Assembly: GCA_002706985.1 (NCBI GenBank)
Contig: PAKP01000071.1
Span: forward strand, 1-64,000
Source of the DNA: Sneathiella sp.
Lineage (GTDB): Bacteria; Pseudomonadota; Alphaproteobacteria; Sneathiellales; Sneathiellaceae
Reading direction: 5' to 3'
DNA: 64,000 bases
Shown: positions 53,895 to 63,078 of the stretch, one piece after another
Layout of the letters: each line of letters begins with the position of its first letter
Numbering within the stretch: the first letter of the stretch is position 1
Notes under the pieces: model-generated
The model's database searches: none
Told to the model about the DNA's origin: nothing
What the model saw: the letters and a program-made list of their open reading frames with translations, nothing else
Program-made: the position numbers and the translations under genes

Positions 53895-55118
53895 ATGTTG
53901 CGTCTGCAGGGCACCATCCCCTTCATCCGTCAGGAATGGCGATTTCTTCTATTCGGGTTGCTCATGGCCTTCTGGTCCGGGCCCGGGCAGACTTATGTGA
54001 TCTCCGTTATTGGCGGCCATATCCGCAACGATTTTGGCCTCAGTAATGGCGAGTTTGGTAGTATCTATACCGTCGCCACGCTTTGTTGCGCTGCGCTACT
54101 CTGGAAGGGAGGACCGCTGGTCGATCGTTTACCTCTCAAAAATTTCGTTCTCAAGATCGGGCTTTTGATGGTAGCGGCGATGATTGCGTTTGGATTTGTA
54201 CAGGGCCCTATATCCTTGTTTTTTGGCATTATTGGTGTCCGCTTTCTCGGACAGGGAATGATGACTCATATTGCTCTGACTGCGATGGCACGTCGTTATG
54301 AAGTGGAGCGGGGCCGGGCCATTGCAATTGCCGCGCTCGGCTTTCCGTTGGGAGAAGCATTATTTCCACCGCTCATCGTGCTGGCACTTGGTTTTGTCGA
54401 CTGGCGCATGATCTGGCCGGGGATGGCGATCTTGGCGGCAATAACATTGTTACCTGGCGCGTCCTTCCTGATCCGGCATACAAGCCGTCAGGATGGAACG
54501 GGAGCTTCGGAGCTTCAAGCGGCGGATGAGGACGCCAAGCACTGGACCCGCGCAGAGATGCTTCGTGACAGCAAGTTTTACCTGTTGCTTCCGACGGCAA
54601 TGGCACAAGCGGCCATCATTACAGGGCTCTTTTTCCATCAGGTATATTTTATCGCGCTGAAGGGGTGGGATTTCGAAATATGGAGTTTGAGCTTCGTCAT
54701 CTTTGCAATTGCTTCACTGTGTGGCGGTATGATAGCGGGCTTTCTCGTGGATATGTTTCGGGCGCGCAGGCTCGTTCCGTTTGTGTTATTGCCCATGTCC
54801 TTCGGCATACTCGTTTTTGCGCTTTTTCCTGAACAGATATTTGCCGGTGTCGTTATGTTTTTTCTTGGCATGGGCGCGGGTTCGACCAATCCGGTATTAT
54901 CATCCCTTTGGCCGGAACTTTATGGTACGCGGCATCTCGGTGCCATTCGCTCCGTGGCAACTGTGGTTATGGTGTTCGGATCGGCGCTTGGTCCTATCTT
55001 TATGGGATTTGCGTTGGATGCAGGGGCCTCTCTGAAGGCGATCTCTCTGGTTTCAGTGTTGATTGCGATCCTGTCCGCTATAATGGCGAGGGTTGCGCTA
55101 TCTTCTCGTTGTCGATAG
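53895..55118 (+). CDS. MFS transporter
   Basis: A 407-residue major facilitator with 12 predicted helices. FLLFGLLMAFWSGPGQTYVISV opens the protein, and GQGMMTHIALTAMARRYEVERGRAIA is the helix 4-5 region. It follows ligC by 72 nt on the same strand, so it may import an aromatic acid or a derived carboxylate. The binding determinants are not known and no strong ribosome site precedes the ATG. Confidence 0.88.
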   Translation: MLRLQGTIPFIRQEWRFLLFGLLMAFWSGPGQTYVISVIGGHIRNDFGLSNGEFGSIYTVATLCCAALLWKGGPLVDRLPLKNFVLKIGLLMVAAMIAFGFVQGPISLFFGIIGVRFLGQGMMTHIALTAMARRYEVERGRAIAIAALGFPLGEALFPPLIVLALGFVDWRMIWPGMAILAAITLLPGASFLIRHTSRQDGTGASELQAADEDAKHWTRAEMLRDSKFYLLLPTAMAQAAIITGLFFHQVYFIALKGWDFEIWSLSFVIFAIASLCGGMIAGFLVDMFRARRLVPFVLLPMSFGILVFALFPEQIFAGVVMFFLGMGAGSTNPVLSSLWPELYGTRHLGAIRSVATVVMVFGSALGPIFMGFALDAGASLKAISLVSVLIAILSAIMARVALSSRCR

Positions 55119-55220
55119 GCGGTACTGTCCACCGGTTTAATAAGATGCAATCATTCGCCATTTTTTTTCGGCGCTAGCCTCGGGCGAAGAAGATTAAAAT
55201 TTTACTAATTTTTTTACCAT

Positions 55221-55238
55221 ATCCCCCGTTTAGGGGAT
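55221..55238. promoter_or_regulatory. Inverted repeat upstream of the vWA/RTX gene
   Basis: ATCCCC-CGTTTA-GGGGAT, six-base perfect arms, in the 260-bp AT-rich spacer before the secreted-protein gene. Likely an operator or promoter-associated element; the rest of the spacer shows no gene. Confidence 0.4.
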
Positions 55239-55378
55239 GAAGAGTTACGCCCCTTCATAGTAGGTTTACTTCAGAATTGATAAATTTACAGACATACGGC
55301 TCGAATTTAGCTATTTTTAGAGAGAGTTAGCTGATTCGACGTCACCAAGGTTAAATTAAGTTTGTGGAGTAGGGTAAA

Positions 55379-58060
55379 ATGGTAACGGCAAACGGTAACA
55401 ACACCAACGGCACTAAAAATGTGAGCGGTGCTGAAATTGTTATTGAAGCAGCTCCTGGAAAGACAATCAGGTTACCTATTGAATCGCTTCAGGGTGTCTT
55501 GTTTACACAGGATTCGGGAAATCTGATCGTTGTGCCGGCTGAAGGTGGTGAACCTATCCTGCTCCAGGATTTTCTGACTTTCGCCGCAACTGAAAATCCT
55601 CCTAAAATTGAACTGATAGATGGTGAAATCGTAGAGATAAGCGAAATTACACCGCTTATTCAGGGATATTCGCTCGCAGATATCAATCCTGAGGCCGGTG
55701 AAGACAATAGCGATGGTGGTGGCGCGAATTTCAGTCCCTTCAATGAGGGCAGTATCGGCGATCCTATCGGGATTGCTGACTTGCTGCCCCCGACAGAATT
55801 GTCTTTTGGCCGTGAGGAAATCGAAGAAATTATCGGTGAGAATGAGGATTTCGATCCGATCTCCAATACACCGCCCGAGACGCCTCCTCCGCCGCCACCG
55901 CCGCCTCCTGGACCGGATGATCCGACAGGTACGGTTACCCTTACCTTTGAGACGGAAGGTGGGCAGTCCGGACCGGTAAGCGGTGGATATGAAGACTGGC
56001 AGCCAAACCAGAATGTTGGTGATACATCTGAATTACCGATGCAGGTTGTCGTCGGATTTACGCCGGATGCGGATGAAGAACTGACGTCCGTTGATATTTC
56101 TGGCTTCCCCGCCGGATCGCGCTTCTTCGTCGGAGGAATCGGTGTCGGCAATGAAGTGAATGTTGCCGGTGGCAGCTATACTGTGGCGGCCGTTGGGGGC
56201 GTTTTGCCTGTAATGTATCTTTTGCCGCCCGGAAATTCCGATGCGGATATTCCTTTGGATGTAACGGCAAATTTCCAGAACGGCGCCGGTGCAACCGGAT
56301 CTGCGGATGGCAACGGGACAGCTATTATTGATGCGGTTGCCGATGCTCCGACGGCTTCTGGTAACGGCGCGGTCTCAGGGGAAGAGAACACAGCAATAGA
56401 ACTTCCTGAAATTTCAGCCGGCCTTCAGGATAATGACGGCTCTGAAACCCTCGCGTTGTCCGTTGGTGGCGTGCCTGTGGGGGCAACACTCTCCGATGGT
56501 GTCAATAACTTCGTTGGTGATGGTTCTGATGCTGACATTACGGGTTGGGATCTTGCAAATCTTACAATTACTCCACCCACAGATGATGACACTGATTTCA
56601 CTCTGACTCTAACGGCGACAGCAATTGAAGGCGCGTCAGTGGCTGGCGGTGGAGAACTGACCGATACCAATAATGAAGCAAGCACAAGCTTCACTATCGA
56701 TGTAACTGTTGATTCGGCACCACCTTCTGATGACGGTCCAACCGCAATTGACGACCGTCCTGCGGCGTTGATTGAGACGGTCAACACCCATGCGGTTTTT
56801 GTCATTGATACGTCAGGCAGTATGAATTCATATGAGCTGGGTTTGATGGAAGAAGCCCTCAAAAACCTAGCATGGACGATGTTTACGCAAAATGCTACGG
56901 GCACTGCCATTACCTTGATTGAGTTTGATGACGATGCAAATTTTCTTGGTGCCGGGACTTTTACGACCCTGGAATCCGTATGGGAAGCGCTTGATGTTGT
57001 CAGCACGCTGTCTAATGGCGATACAAACTACGAAGCGGCACTTAACGCTGCTCGGTCTGTTGATTTTATACCGGGTTATAATCAGGAAATTTATTTTCTG
57101 TCTGATGGTCAGCCGACAGTTGGCGACACGCAGGCCGGCATCGATGCGTTCAACAATTGGGTAACGAACGACCTTACCGGAGCAAAGGTGTTCTCTGTCG
57201 GGATCGGCGGTGATGCAGAGAATAGCGCTTACCTTGGTTTGTTCGATAACACGCCTGAAGATAACAACATCGATCCGCCAGCGGGGGATCCTTACTTCTA
57301 TGTAAGCGATGCAGAGGACTTAATGTCAAGCATTGTGCCACAAAGTGGCTGGGTCAATGGCAACGTGCTTGATAATGATCTTTTGGGTTCCGATCCGCTT
57401 GCGGATATTCCCATTCAATCAATCAGCTATAACGGGGAGACCTTTGATCTTACGGGTAGCCCGAATTCTACCGTCGAAGGAAACTTTCTATATATTGCGA
57501 CGGATTTTGGTCTTCTGCGGATGAATTTCGAGAACGGCGATTATGCCTTCATTACAAATACGAATGTGACCGGTGTCGAACAGGAGAAGATAGGATATAC
57601 CATTGTTGACAATGATGGGTCTACAAGCTCAGCGGAGCTGACGATAACGATTATGCCAGACTATAGCTTGCTAGGAACAGCGGCGGCCGACGATATTGAC
57701 GGCAGTGCGATCAACGACATCATTATTGGTGCACCTGGGAACGATACTTTGTTTGGCGATGATGGCAATGACCAGTTCTACTACAGCGATGCCGGGTCAG
57801 ACGGGCAAGATGTTATCGAGGACTTCGGCGCCAACGGCGACTCGGACGTTATCAACCTGTCCGCAATTTTTGACAGGCTTGACATCGCACCTGGTGAACG
57901 GGCAGATCATGTTTTCTTCTCTGAATCGGGAGGGAATACCACGATTACAGTCACCGACGGATCGAACGCCGAAATAGCCGGCTTCTCCATTGTGGTTGAA
58001 AACGTGTCTCTCGACAATTCGGATATTACCAACGGAAAAATTGTCGTCGATGAAAGCTGA
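55379..58060 (+). CDS. Type I secreted protein with vWA domain and RTX C-terminus
   Basis: An 893-residue acidic protein. Residues ~1-160 form a beta-rich N-terminal region (GKTIRLPIESLQGVLFTQD); ~164-178 is a proline tract; ~185-450 are Ig/cadherin-like repeats; ~471-640 a von Willebrand A domain with the MIDAS start DTSGS; ~650-755 another Ig-like part; ~760-800 an RTX nonapeptide stretch (GNDTLFGDDGND) and ~800-893 the type I secretion signal (DVIEDFGANGDSDVINLS). There is no Sec signal. Probably secreted or surface-held and calcium-binding, possibly adhesive. No ABC exporter, membrane-fusion or TolC gene is adjacent. Confidence 0.88.
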   Translation: MVTANGNNTNGTKNVSGAEIVIEAAPGKTIRLPIESLQGVLFTQDSGNLIVVPAEGGEPILLQDFLTFAATENPPKIELIDGEIVEISEITPLIQGYSLADINPEAGEDNSDGGGANFSPFNEGSIGDPIGIADLLPPTELSFGREEIEEIIGENEDFDPISNTPPETPPPPPPPPPGPDDPTGTVTLTFETEGGQSGPVSGGYEDWQPNQNVGDTSELPMQVVVGFTPDADEELTSVDISGFPAGSRFFVGGIGVGNEVNVAGGSYTVAAVGGVLPVMYLLPPGNSDADIPLDVTANFQNGAGATGSADGNGTAIIDAVADAPTASGNGAVSGEENTAIELPEISAGLQDNDGSETLALSVGGVPVGATLSDGVNNFVGDGSDADITGWDLANLTITPPTDDDTDFTLTLTATAIEGASVAGGGELTDTNNEASTSFTIDVTVDSAPPSDDGPTAIDDRPAALIETVNTHAVFVIDTSGSMNSYELGLMEEALKNLAWTMFTQNATGTAITLIEFDDDANFLGAGTFTTLESVWEALDVVSTLSNGDTNYEAALNAARSVDFIPGYNQEIYFLSDGQPTVGDTQAGIDAFNNWVTNDLTGAKVFSVGIGGDAENSAYLGLFDNTPEDNNIDPPAGDPYFYVSDAEDLMSSIVPQSGWVNGNVLDNDLLGSDPLADIPIQSISYNGETFDLTGSPNSTVEGNFLYIATDFGLLRMNFENGDYAFITNTNVTGVEQEKIGYTIVDNDGSTSSAELTITIMPDYSLLGTAAADDIDGSAINDIIIGAPGNDTLFGDDGNDQFYYSDAGSDGQDVIEDFGANGDSDVINLSAIFDRLDIAPGERADHVFFSESGGNTTITVTDGSNAEIAGFSIVVENVSLDNSDITNGKIVVDES

Positions 58061-58081
58061 TGGCTTTGTTGACAGGAAGGG

Positions 58082-58111
58082 AAAAGGCCGTAGTTATCTG
58101 CGGCCTTTTTT
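58082..58111 (+). terminator. Terminator of the vWA/RTX gene
   Basis: AAAAGGCCG and CGGCCTTTT arms enclose a loop, followed by a T-run. Canonical rho-independent terminator. Confidence 0.88.
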
Positions 58112-58213
58112 CTTTTAAATCCGGATTTAAAACACTGGAAGGCAGGCGTCGCTTATCTTAGAATGCATTCTCGCATACGGAGTATGACGCAAAAAATTAT
58201 GGGGACCTGAGTT

Positions 58214-58762
58214 TTGAGCAACATAAAAAAATTTCTGGTATTGGTTCTGGCTGTTGTGATGGTCGCCCCAACAATTGCGGGGGCACAGGATTTGTCAATT
58301 TCCGCGTTCAAGGGGGACTGGCGGGGTAACGCTGTCTCAGAGAGTAATGTGAGCGTCAGCTTTCCGATCACCAGCCGTGATATTGACGTGAATATCAAAC
58401 CGACGGCGGAAGGGGATTTTTCTATTACCTGGCGGACGCTCTTGCGCCAGAAAGGAACACCGGAAGACCCTACGGAAGTCCTGAAAGAAACAACACTCAC
58501 TTTTGTCAAAACGGACAAGAAGAATGTCTGGAAGGATAGTAATTCAGGTGATGTCTATGCCGGGGATACGGTTTCCTGGGCGCAGATTAAGAAACAGACA
58601 TTGACCGTTTATGTGATGGCGATCAGTGAGTCCGGCGGCTATGACATGCAGATTTATAAGCGGACATTGACGGGCGTGAATATGGAGCTGGACTTCACAG
58701 CCATCCGCGATGGCGCCATTCGCAGGACCGCGAAAGGCCAGCTTGTTCTCAATAGCTATTAA
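58214..58762 (+). CDS. Small secreted protein of unknown function
   Basis: A 182-residue product with a clear Sec signal peptide (FLVLVLAVVMVAPTIAGA-QD, cleavage near residue 25). The rest is beta-rich and soluble: FKGDWRGNAVSES, ITWRTLLRQKG, MQIYKRTLTG. I do not recognise the family. The only usable start is TTG at 58214, with GGGGACC 8-9 nt before it; the in-frame TGA just upstream excludes an earlier start. Lies just after the vWA/RTX gene but behind its terminator. Confidence 0.7.
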   Translation: MSNIKKFLVLVLAVVMVAPTIAGAQDLSISAFKGDWRGNAVSESNVSVSFPITSRDIDVNIKPTAEGDFSITWRTLLRQKGTPEDPTEVLKETTLTFVKTDKKNVWKDSNSGDVYAGDTVSWAQIKKQTLTVYVMAISESGGYDMQIYKRTLTGVNMELDFTAIRDGAIRRTAKGQLVLNSY

Positions 58763-58777
58763 TTCTCTGACTTCACT

Positions 58778-60394
58778 TTAAAAATCCCCAATCCCCGGAG
58801 AAATATTGCGTTTCTGCGGTATGGTTTGCCGCGTTTGAGAGGGCGGCGGTGCGGCGCGCTGGGCACAGTCCGACCGCTCGCAAAGCCGGCAGGTAATGCC
58901 GATGGGCATCACGGCCTTTGGGGTGGTGAGATTTAAGTTATCTGCATAAATTAGTCGATGTGCGTCAGAAATATCGCATCCGATGCTGATGGCATAATGG
59001 CGTTTAGGCTGGGCATATCCAAGGCTTGGCTTGGTAACGGTGCGGGCAATCGAGAAAAAACGGCTTCCGTCTGGCATCTCGGATATCTGTGGACATAAGG
59101 TGCCCGGCGTCATGAAGGCGGCATGTAGGACCCAGCGGGGGCAGGAGTTGCCATACCTCGGGATGCGTAAGCCAGAGGCACTGAAGCGTTTTGAGATATT
59201 GCCGGCAATATCGCACCGGATTAGGTGAAACGGTACGCCAATCTTCCCGGGCCGCATCAAGGTTGTCAGTCGGTGGCAGATCTGCTCGAAACTCGCATCG
59301 AACTGTTGTTGTAGGAGTTCTATGTCATACCTTAAATCCTCTGCTGCCCGAAAGAACTGCTCATAAGGTAGCAAAAAGGCACCGGCAAAATAGTTAGCGA
59401 GCGCCGCTATTCCTTTCTGCCGTGCCGCATCCGTCGGTAACTCCGGCGCGTTCGCCAGTTCTTTGAAAAGCTCGGGAAATTTCAATTGCCCGCAGAGCAG
59501 CGCAAGATGGAAATTCACACTTGATTGAGGTAATGATTTTGAGAGAACCAGAGACTGGTTCTTCTCATCATACAGTGTTGCCTCGGTATTGTGGCTATCG
59601 CGCGTTGCGAAATCGACGCTTATGTCATATTCCTGTTTTAAATGTGCGATCATCAGGGGCATAGGGGGAAGATTGCTATTCCCTAATAACATCCGAAACT
59701 CAGTTGCCGCAGTTTCTATCTGGTCGAAATAGTTGTTACGGGCCTGGATAAAATCAGAGACAGCCTCGTTCGGAGAGGGAGCCCAAGTCTTGCCTGTTAG
59801 GCTTCCGTCACCGACGACGCCTAGCATTTCATTCACCGTGTCATTCAGCGCGTCGCTATCTTTTAGCGCGATTTGCAGGAATTCCCTGCGCTCCTTCGGG
59901 CTCAGATCTTCATTATCGTGAACAATTTCCGTGGACGACATGATAGATGTCACAAGCGTTCTGAGACGAAAGGACGAATCGGCAAACAACAAATCCTGGG
60001 AAAGCCGTTCGCTCAAAAGCTGTAAGTCTGTCTGCGCAGACTTGAAGGCATCATAGGTTTTCTTGAAGGCGGAACTCAAAGCGGGAGCATCCGCAGCCAT
60101 TTCGGCAATTTCGTCATCCGTAAATTCATCGTCTGAGAAGAGCGGATCTTTCAAGGCATCAGTGATCTCCCCGATCAGATGGCCTTCTTCTTGAGGCGAG
60201 AAAACCTGCGGGTCGACTTTCAGGATTTTGCTTAAATGCAACAATAAGGGAACGGTGATGCTGCGCCGGTTATGCTCGAGCAGATTAAGATAGCTTGCAG
60301 AAATGCCCAGCCGATCAGCCAGCTCGACCTGAGTTAGTTCTTTTTCCTTGCGCAAACGTCGTAACCGATTGCCAAGAAGCGGAGATTTCGCCAT
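58778..60394 (-). CDS. ScfR-type XRE/IrrE-like short-chain acyl-CoA regulator with HisKA-like insert
   Basis: A 538-residue transcriptional regulator. Residues ~8-65 are an XRE helix-turn-helix (GNRLRRLRKEKELTQVELADRLGIS). Around 205-380 is an ImmA/IrrE-like region without an HExxH metalloprotease motif. The C-terminus carries the family's PRWVLHAAF and the cysteine-rich CRLCERSDCAQRAAPP. Between the HTH and this part, at ~141-195, is a stretch resembling a histidine-kinase dimerisation helix pair (LRTLVTSIMSSTEIVHD) with the catalytic His missing. Family members control propionyl-CoA and acetate metabolism. Divergent from an ABC importer. Confidence 0.85.
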   Translation of the reverse strand: MAKSPLLGNRLRRLRKEKELTQVELADRLGISASYLNLLEHNRRSITVPLLLHLSKILKVDPQVFSPQEEGHLIGEITDALKDPLFSDDEFTDDEIAEMAADAPALSSAFKKTYDAFKSAQTDLQLLSERLSQDLLFADSSFRLRTLVTSIMSSTEIVHDNEDLSPKERREFLQIALKDSDALNDTVNEMLGVVGDGSLTGKTWAPSPNEAVSDFIQARNNYFDQIETAATEFRMLLGNSNLPPMPLMIAHLKQEYDISVDFATRDSHNTEATLYDEKNQSLVLSKSLPQSSVNFHLALLCGQLKFPELFKELANAPELPTDAARQKGIAALANYFAGAFLLPYEQFFRAAEDLRYDIELLQQQFDASFEQICHRLTTLMRPGKIGVPFHLIRCDIAGNISKRFSASGLRIPRYGNSCPRWVLHAAFMTPGTLCPQISEMPDGSRFFSIARTVTKPSLGYAQPKRHYAISIGCDISDAHRLIYADNLNLTTPKAVMPIGITCRLCERSDCAQRAAPPPSQTRQTIPQKRNISPGIGDF

Positions 60395-60409
60395 CGGCAG
60401 CTCCAGAAA

Positions 60410-60518
60410 TTTACATGAATTTACAAATTTACAAAATAGATTAGAAAATATTTACATAAAAAACCGCTGTTTTACAATGTTTTATTGGGAATAGTGGCAA
60501 AAATGTGAAATTTTTACA
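60410..60518. promoter_or_regulatory. TTTACA array between the regulator and the ABC importer
   Basis: TTTACA occurs six times on the plus strand, starting at 60410, 60420, 60428, 60451, 60471 and 60513, roughly at multiples of one helical turn. The last is part of GTGAAATTTTTACAC. ScfR-type regulators are known to bind repeated TTTGCAAA-like elements. This is probably the operator of the divergent promoters. Confidence 0.55.
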
Positions 60519-60598
60519 CGGCAGGGTCGAGTCTGAATTGACAACATATCAAATTCGCTCTGCCCGGGGATGATACAATAATCTATGGGAGACAATTC

Positions 60599-61951
60599 AT
60601 GAGCGATATTAAAAAATCAGGCTTGTCGCGCCGCGGCTTACTCAAGGCCGGTGCTGTTGGCGGCTTGGTTGCCGCGACGCCAAGCTTCTTCGTAAAGAAC
60701 GCCTGGGCCGAAGAGTTCCGCAACAATCCAGAGAATTCCGGCGAGCTGAAATTGGGCTTTAACGTACCGCAGTCCGGACCTTATGCAGATGAGGGAGCTG
60801 ACGAACTACGCGCCTACATGCTCGCTGTTAAGCATTTGAACGGAGAAGGGGACGGTGGTATGCTGAATACCTTCAAGCCGTCCATGCTCACCGGTAACGG
60901 CGTTCTTGGCAAGAAAGTGACCTATTCAACCGGCGATACCCAGACGAAATCGGATGCCGCCCGCGAATCGGCGAAACGCATGATCGAAAAAGATGGTGTT
61001 CTGATGATTACTGGCGGCTCCTCCTCCGGTGTGGCCGTAGCCGTTCAATCACTCTGTCAAGAGCAGGGCATTATCTTTATGGCAGGCTTGACCCATTCCA
61101 ATGATACGACGGGCAAGGACAAGCGCCGCTACGGCTTCCGGCATTTCTTCAATGCTTACATGTCCGGTGCTGCGCTGGCGCCTGTGCTGAATAAGGAATA
61201 TGGCGGTGACCGCCGAGCTTATCACCTGACGGCCGATTATACGTGGGGTTGGACCCAGGAAGAGTCGATCAAGAACTCGACCGAGGCGCTTGGCTGGGAA
61301 ACGGTGAACACGGTGAAGACGCCGGTTGGTGCTGGTGACTTCTCTCAGTATATCACGCCGGTCCTGAATTCTGGAGCTGATGTTCTAATCCTGAACCACT
61401 ATGGTAAGGACATGATCAACTCGCTTAGTCAGGCGGTTCAGTTCGGTCTGCGTGACAAGCAGGTCAATGGCAAGAATTTCGAGATTGTGGTTCCTCTCTT
61501 CTCGCGTCTGATGGCGCAAGGTGCGGGCGATGCGATCAAGGGAATTCTGGGTACGACCAACTGGAACTGGTCACTACAGGATGAGGGCTCGAAGGCCTTT
61601 GTTCAGTCTTTCGGTGCTGAATATGGTGCGCCGCCATCCATGGCTGCTCATACATGCTATGTGCAGACATTGCTCTACGCGAATGCCTGTGAAATGGCCG
61701 GAACATTCTATCCTCCGGAAGTGATCAAGCAGCTTGAGGGCTTTAATTTTGATGGTATGGGCAATGGTCCGACGCTTTATCGTGCAGAAGATCACCAGTG
61801 CTTCAAGGACGTTCTTGTGGTGCGCGGGAATGACAACCCGACCAGCCAGTTTGATCTCCTGAAAGTGGTTGATGTTACACCACGGGCTCAGGTCGAATAT
61901 GACTGGACGATTTTCGGTGGTGAGTTGGGCCCATATGAAGTGAAAATGTAG
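60599..61951 (+). CDS. ABC transporter substrate-binding protein with Tat signal
   Basis: A 450-residue Peripla_BP_6 protein. The N-terminus has a twin-arginine signal (SRRGLLKAGAVGGLVAATPSFF, RR near residues 11-12, cleavage near WAEEF), so it is probably exported folded. The binding fold begins ELKLGFNVPQSGPYADEG. Conserved GGSSSGVAVAVQSL follows. Such Tat-exported proteins include urea and short-chain amide or aliphatic-acid binders; ligand unknown. First gene of the second importer operon, with GGGAGACAATTC before the ATG. Confidence 0.9.
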   Translation: MSDIKKSGLSRRGLLKAGAVGGLVAATPSFFVKNAWAEEFRNNPENSGELKLGFNVPQSGPYADEGADELRAYMLAVKHLNGEGDGGMLNTFKPSMLTGNGVLGKKVTYSTGDTQTKSDAARESAKRMIEKDGVLMITGGSSSGVAVAVQSLCQEQGIIFMAGLTHSNDTTGKDKRRYGFRHFFNAYMSGAALAPVLNKEYGGDRRAYHLTADYTWGWTQEESIKNSTEALGWETVNTVKTPVGAGDFSQYITPVLNSGADVLILNHYGKDMINSLSQAVQFGLRDKQVNGKNFEIVVPLFSRLMAQGAGDAIKGILGTTNWNWSLQDEGSKAFVQSFGAEYGAPPSMAAHTCYVQTLLYANACEMAGTFYPPEVIKQLEGFNFDGMGNGPTLYRAEDHQCFKDVLVVRGNDNPTSQFDLLKVVDVTPRAQVEYDWTIFGGELGPYEVKM

Positions 61952-61965
61952 TTCTGACGAAAATC

Positions 61966-61998
61966 GCGGGCTGGCGTGTATCAAATACGCCAGCCCGC
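61966..61998. other. Strong intercistronic hairpin after the binding-protein gene
   Basis: GCGGGCTGGCGT pairs perfectly with ACGCCAGCCCGC, 12 bp, around a 9-nt loop. It lacks a T-run, so it is probably an mRNA-stabilising or attenuating element separating the binding protein from the permeases. Confidence 0.75.
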
Positions 61999-62061
61999 AA
62001 GTTTCTCGACGGTGTTTAAGTCGGCTAGAATAAAGTCGCAGGGTTATTCGGGGTAGATTTC

Positions 62062-63078
62062 ATGGATGCCATTTTTATTCAAATACTCAATGGCCTTGAT
62101 AAAGGAGCGGCGTATGCCCTCATTGCACTGGGGCTAACCCTTGTGTTCGGGACGCTGGGGATCGTTAATTTTGCGCATGGGGCGTTATTCATGCTCGGCG
62201 CGTTCTGCGCTGTTACCTTTCAAAAGCTCGTTACACTTTCAGTCAAGGTTCGCGACGAAGGGGTAACTGCCTTTGCCGCCTACAAAGAGCAGCCTTATCT
62301 TGAAACCTGGTTTGGCGAGACCGGTCGGATGATTATTGATTATTCTGTTCCGTTGTCGATTCTGTTGGCCATACCTTTTATGCTGCTTGTCGGCTATGTC
62401 ATGGAACGGGGCTTGATCAAGCATTTCTATAAGCGTCCTCATGCAGAGCAGATCTTGGTCACCTTCGGCCTTGCGATCGTTATCCAGGAAATCATTAAAT
62501 CATTTTTTGGCGCTAATCCGATACCGCAGCCCGCCCCCGATATTTTAGCTGGCAGCGCTGATGTTGGCCTCTGGGTCGGCCTCGGCAATAACCTGGTCTA
62601 TCCCTGGTGGCGCCTGATTTATCTTTGTTTCTCGGCTGTCGTCATTTTCGGGGTCTTTGCATTTTTGCAATTCACGACCTATGGCATGGTCGTGCGGGCT
62701 GGTATGCGCGACCGAGAAACCGTTGGGCTTCTCGGTATCAATATCGAACGGCGATTCACAGTCGTCTTTGCCATTGCTGCTATTGTCGCCGGTGTCGCCG
62801 GTGTGATGTACACACCGATTTTGCCGCCGGACTATCATCTGGGAATGGATTTTCTGGTGCTTTCATTCGTCGTCGTTGTCGTGGGCGGAATGGGCTCGCT
62901 TGGTGGCGCTGTGCTCGCCGGGTTCCTGCTGGGCGTCGTACAGTCTTTTGCCTCGATGAATGAGGTGAAGGAGATTCTTCCGGGGATCGACCAGATTATT
63001 CTCTATCTCGTCGCTGTTGTTATTTTGCTTGTCTTGCCACGCGGTCTCATGGGCCGGGCTGGAGTGATGGATGACTGA
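62062..63078 (+). CDS. Branched-chain amino acid type ABC permease, LivH type (second operon)
   Basis: A 338-residue LivH-type permease. [39 protein letters not shown] at the start is diagnostic, as is the EAA-like [16 protein letters not shown] loop. Compared with the LivH at 37775 it has an extra hydrophilic stretch of ~45 residues near residues 55-95. It overlaps the next gene by 8 nt. Substrate presumably follows the Tat binding protein. Confidence 0.93.
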   Translation: MDAIFIQILNGLDKGAAYALIALGLTLVFGTLGIVNFAHGALFMLGAFCAVTFQKLVTLSVKVRDEGVTAFAAYKEQPYLETWFGETGRMIIDYSVPLSILLAIPFMLLVGYVMERGLIKHFYKRPHAEQILVTFGLAIVIQEIIKSFFGANPIPQPAPDILAGSADVGLWVGLGNNLVYPWWRLIYLCFSAVVIFGVFAFLQFTTYGMVVRAGMRDRETVGLLGINIERRFTVVFAIAAIVAGVAGVMYTPILPPDYHLGMDFLVLSFVVVVVGGMGSLGGAVLAGFLLGVVQSFASMNEVKEILPGIDQIILYLVAVVILLVLPRGLMGRAGVMDD

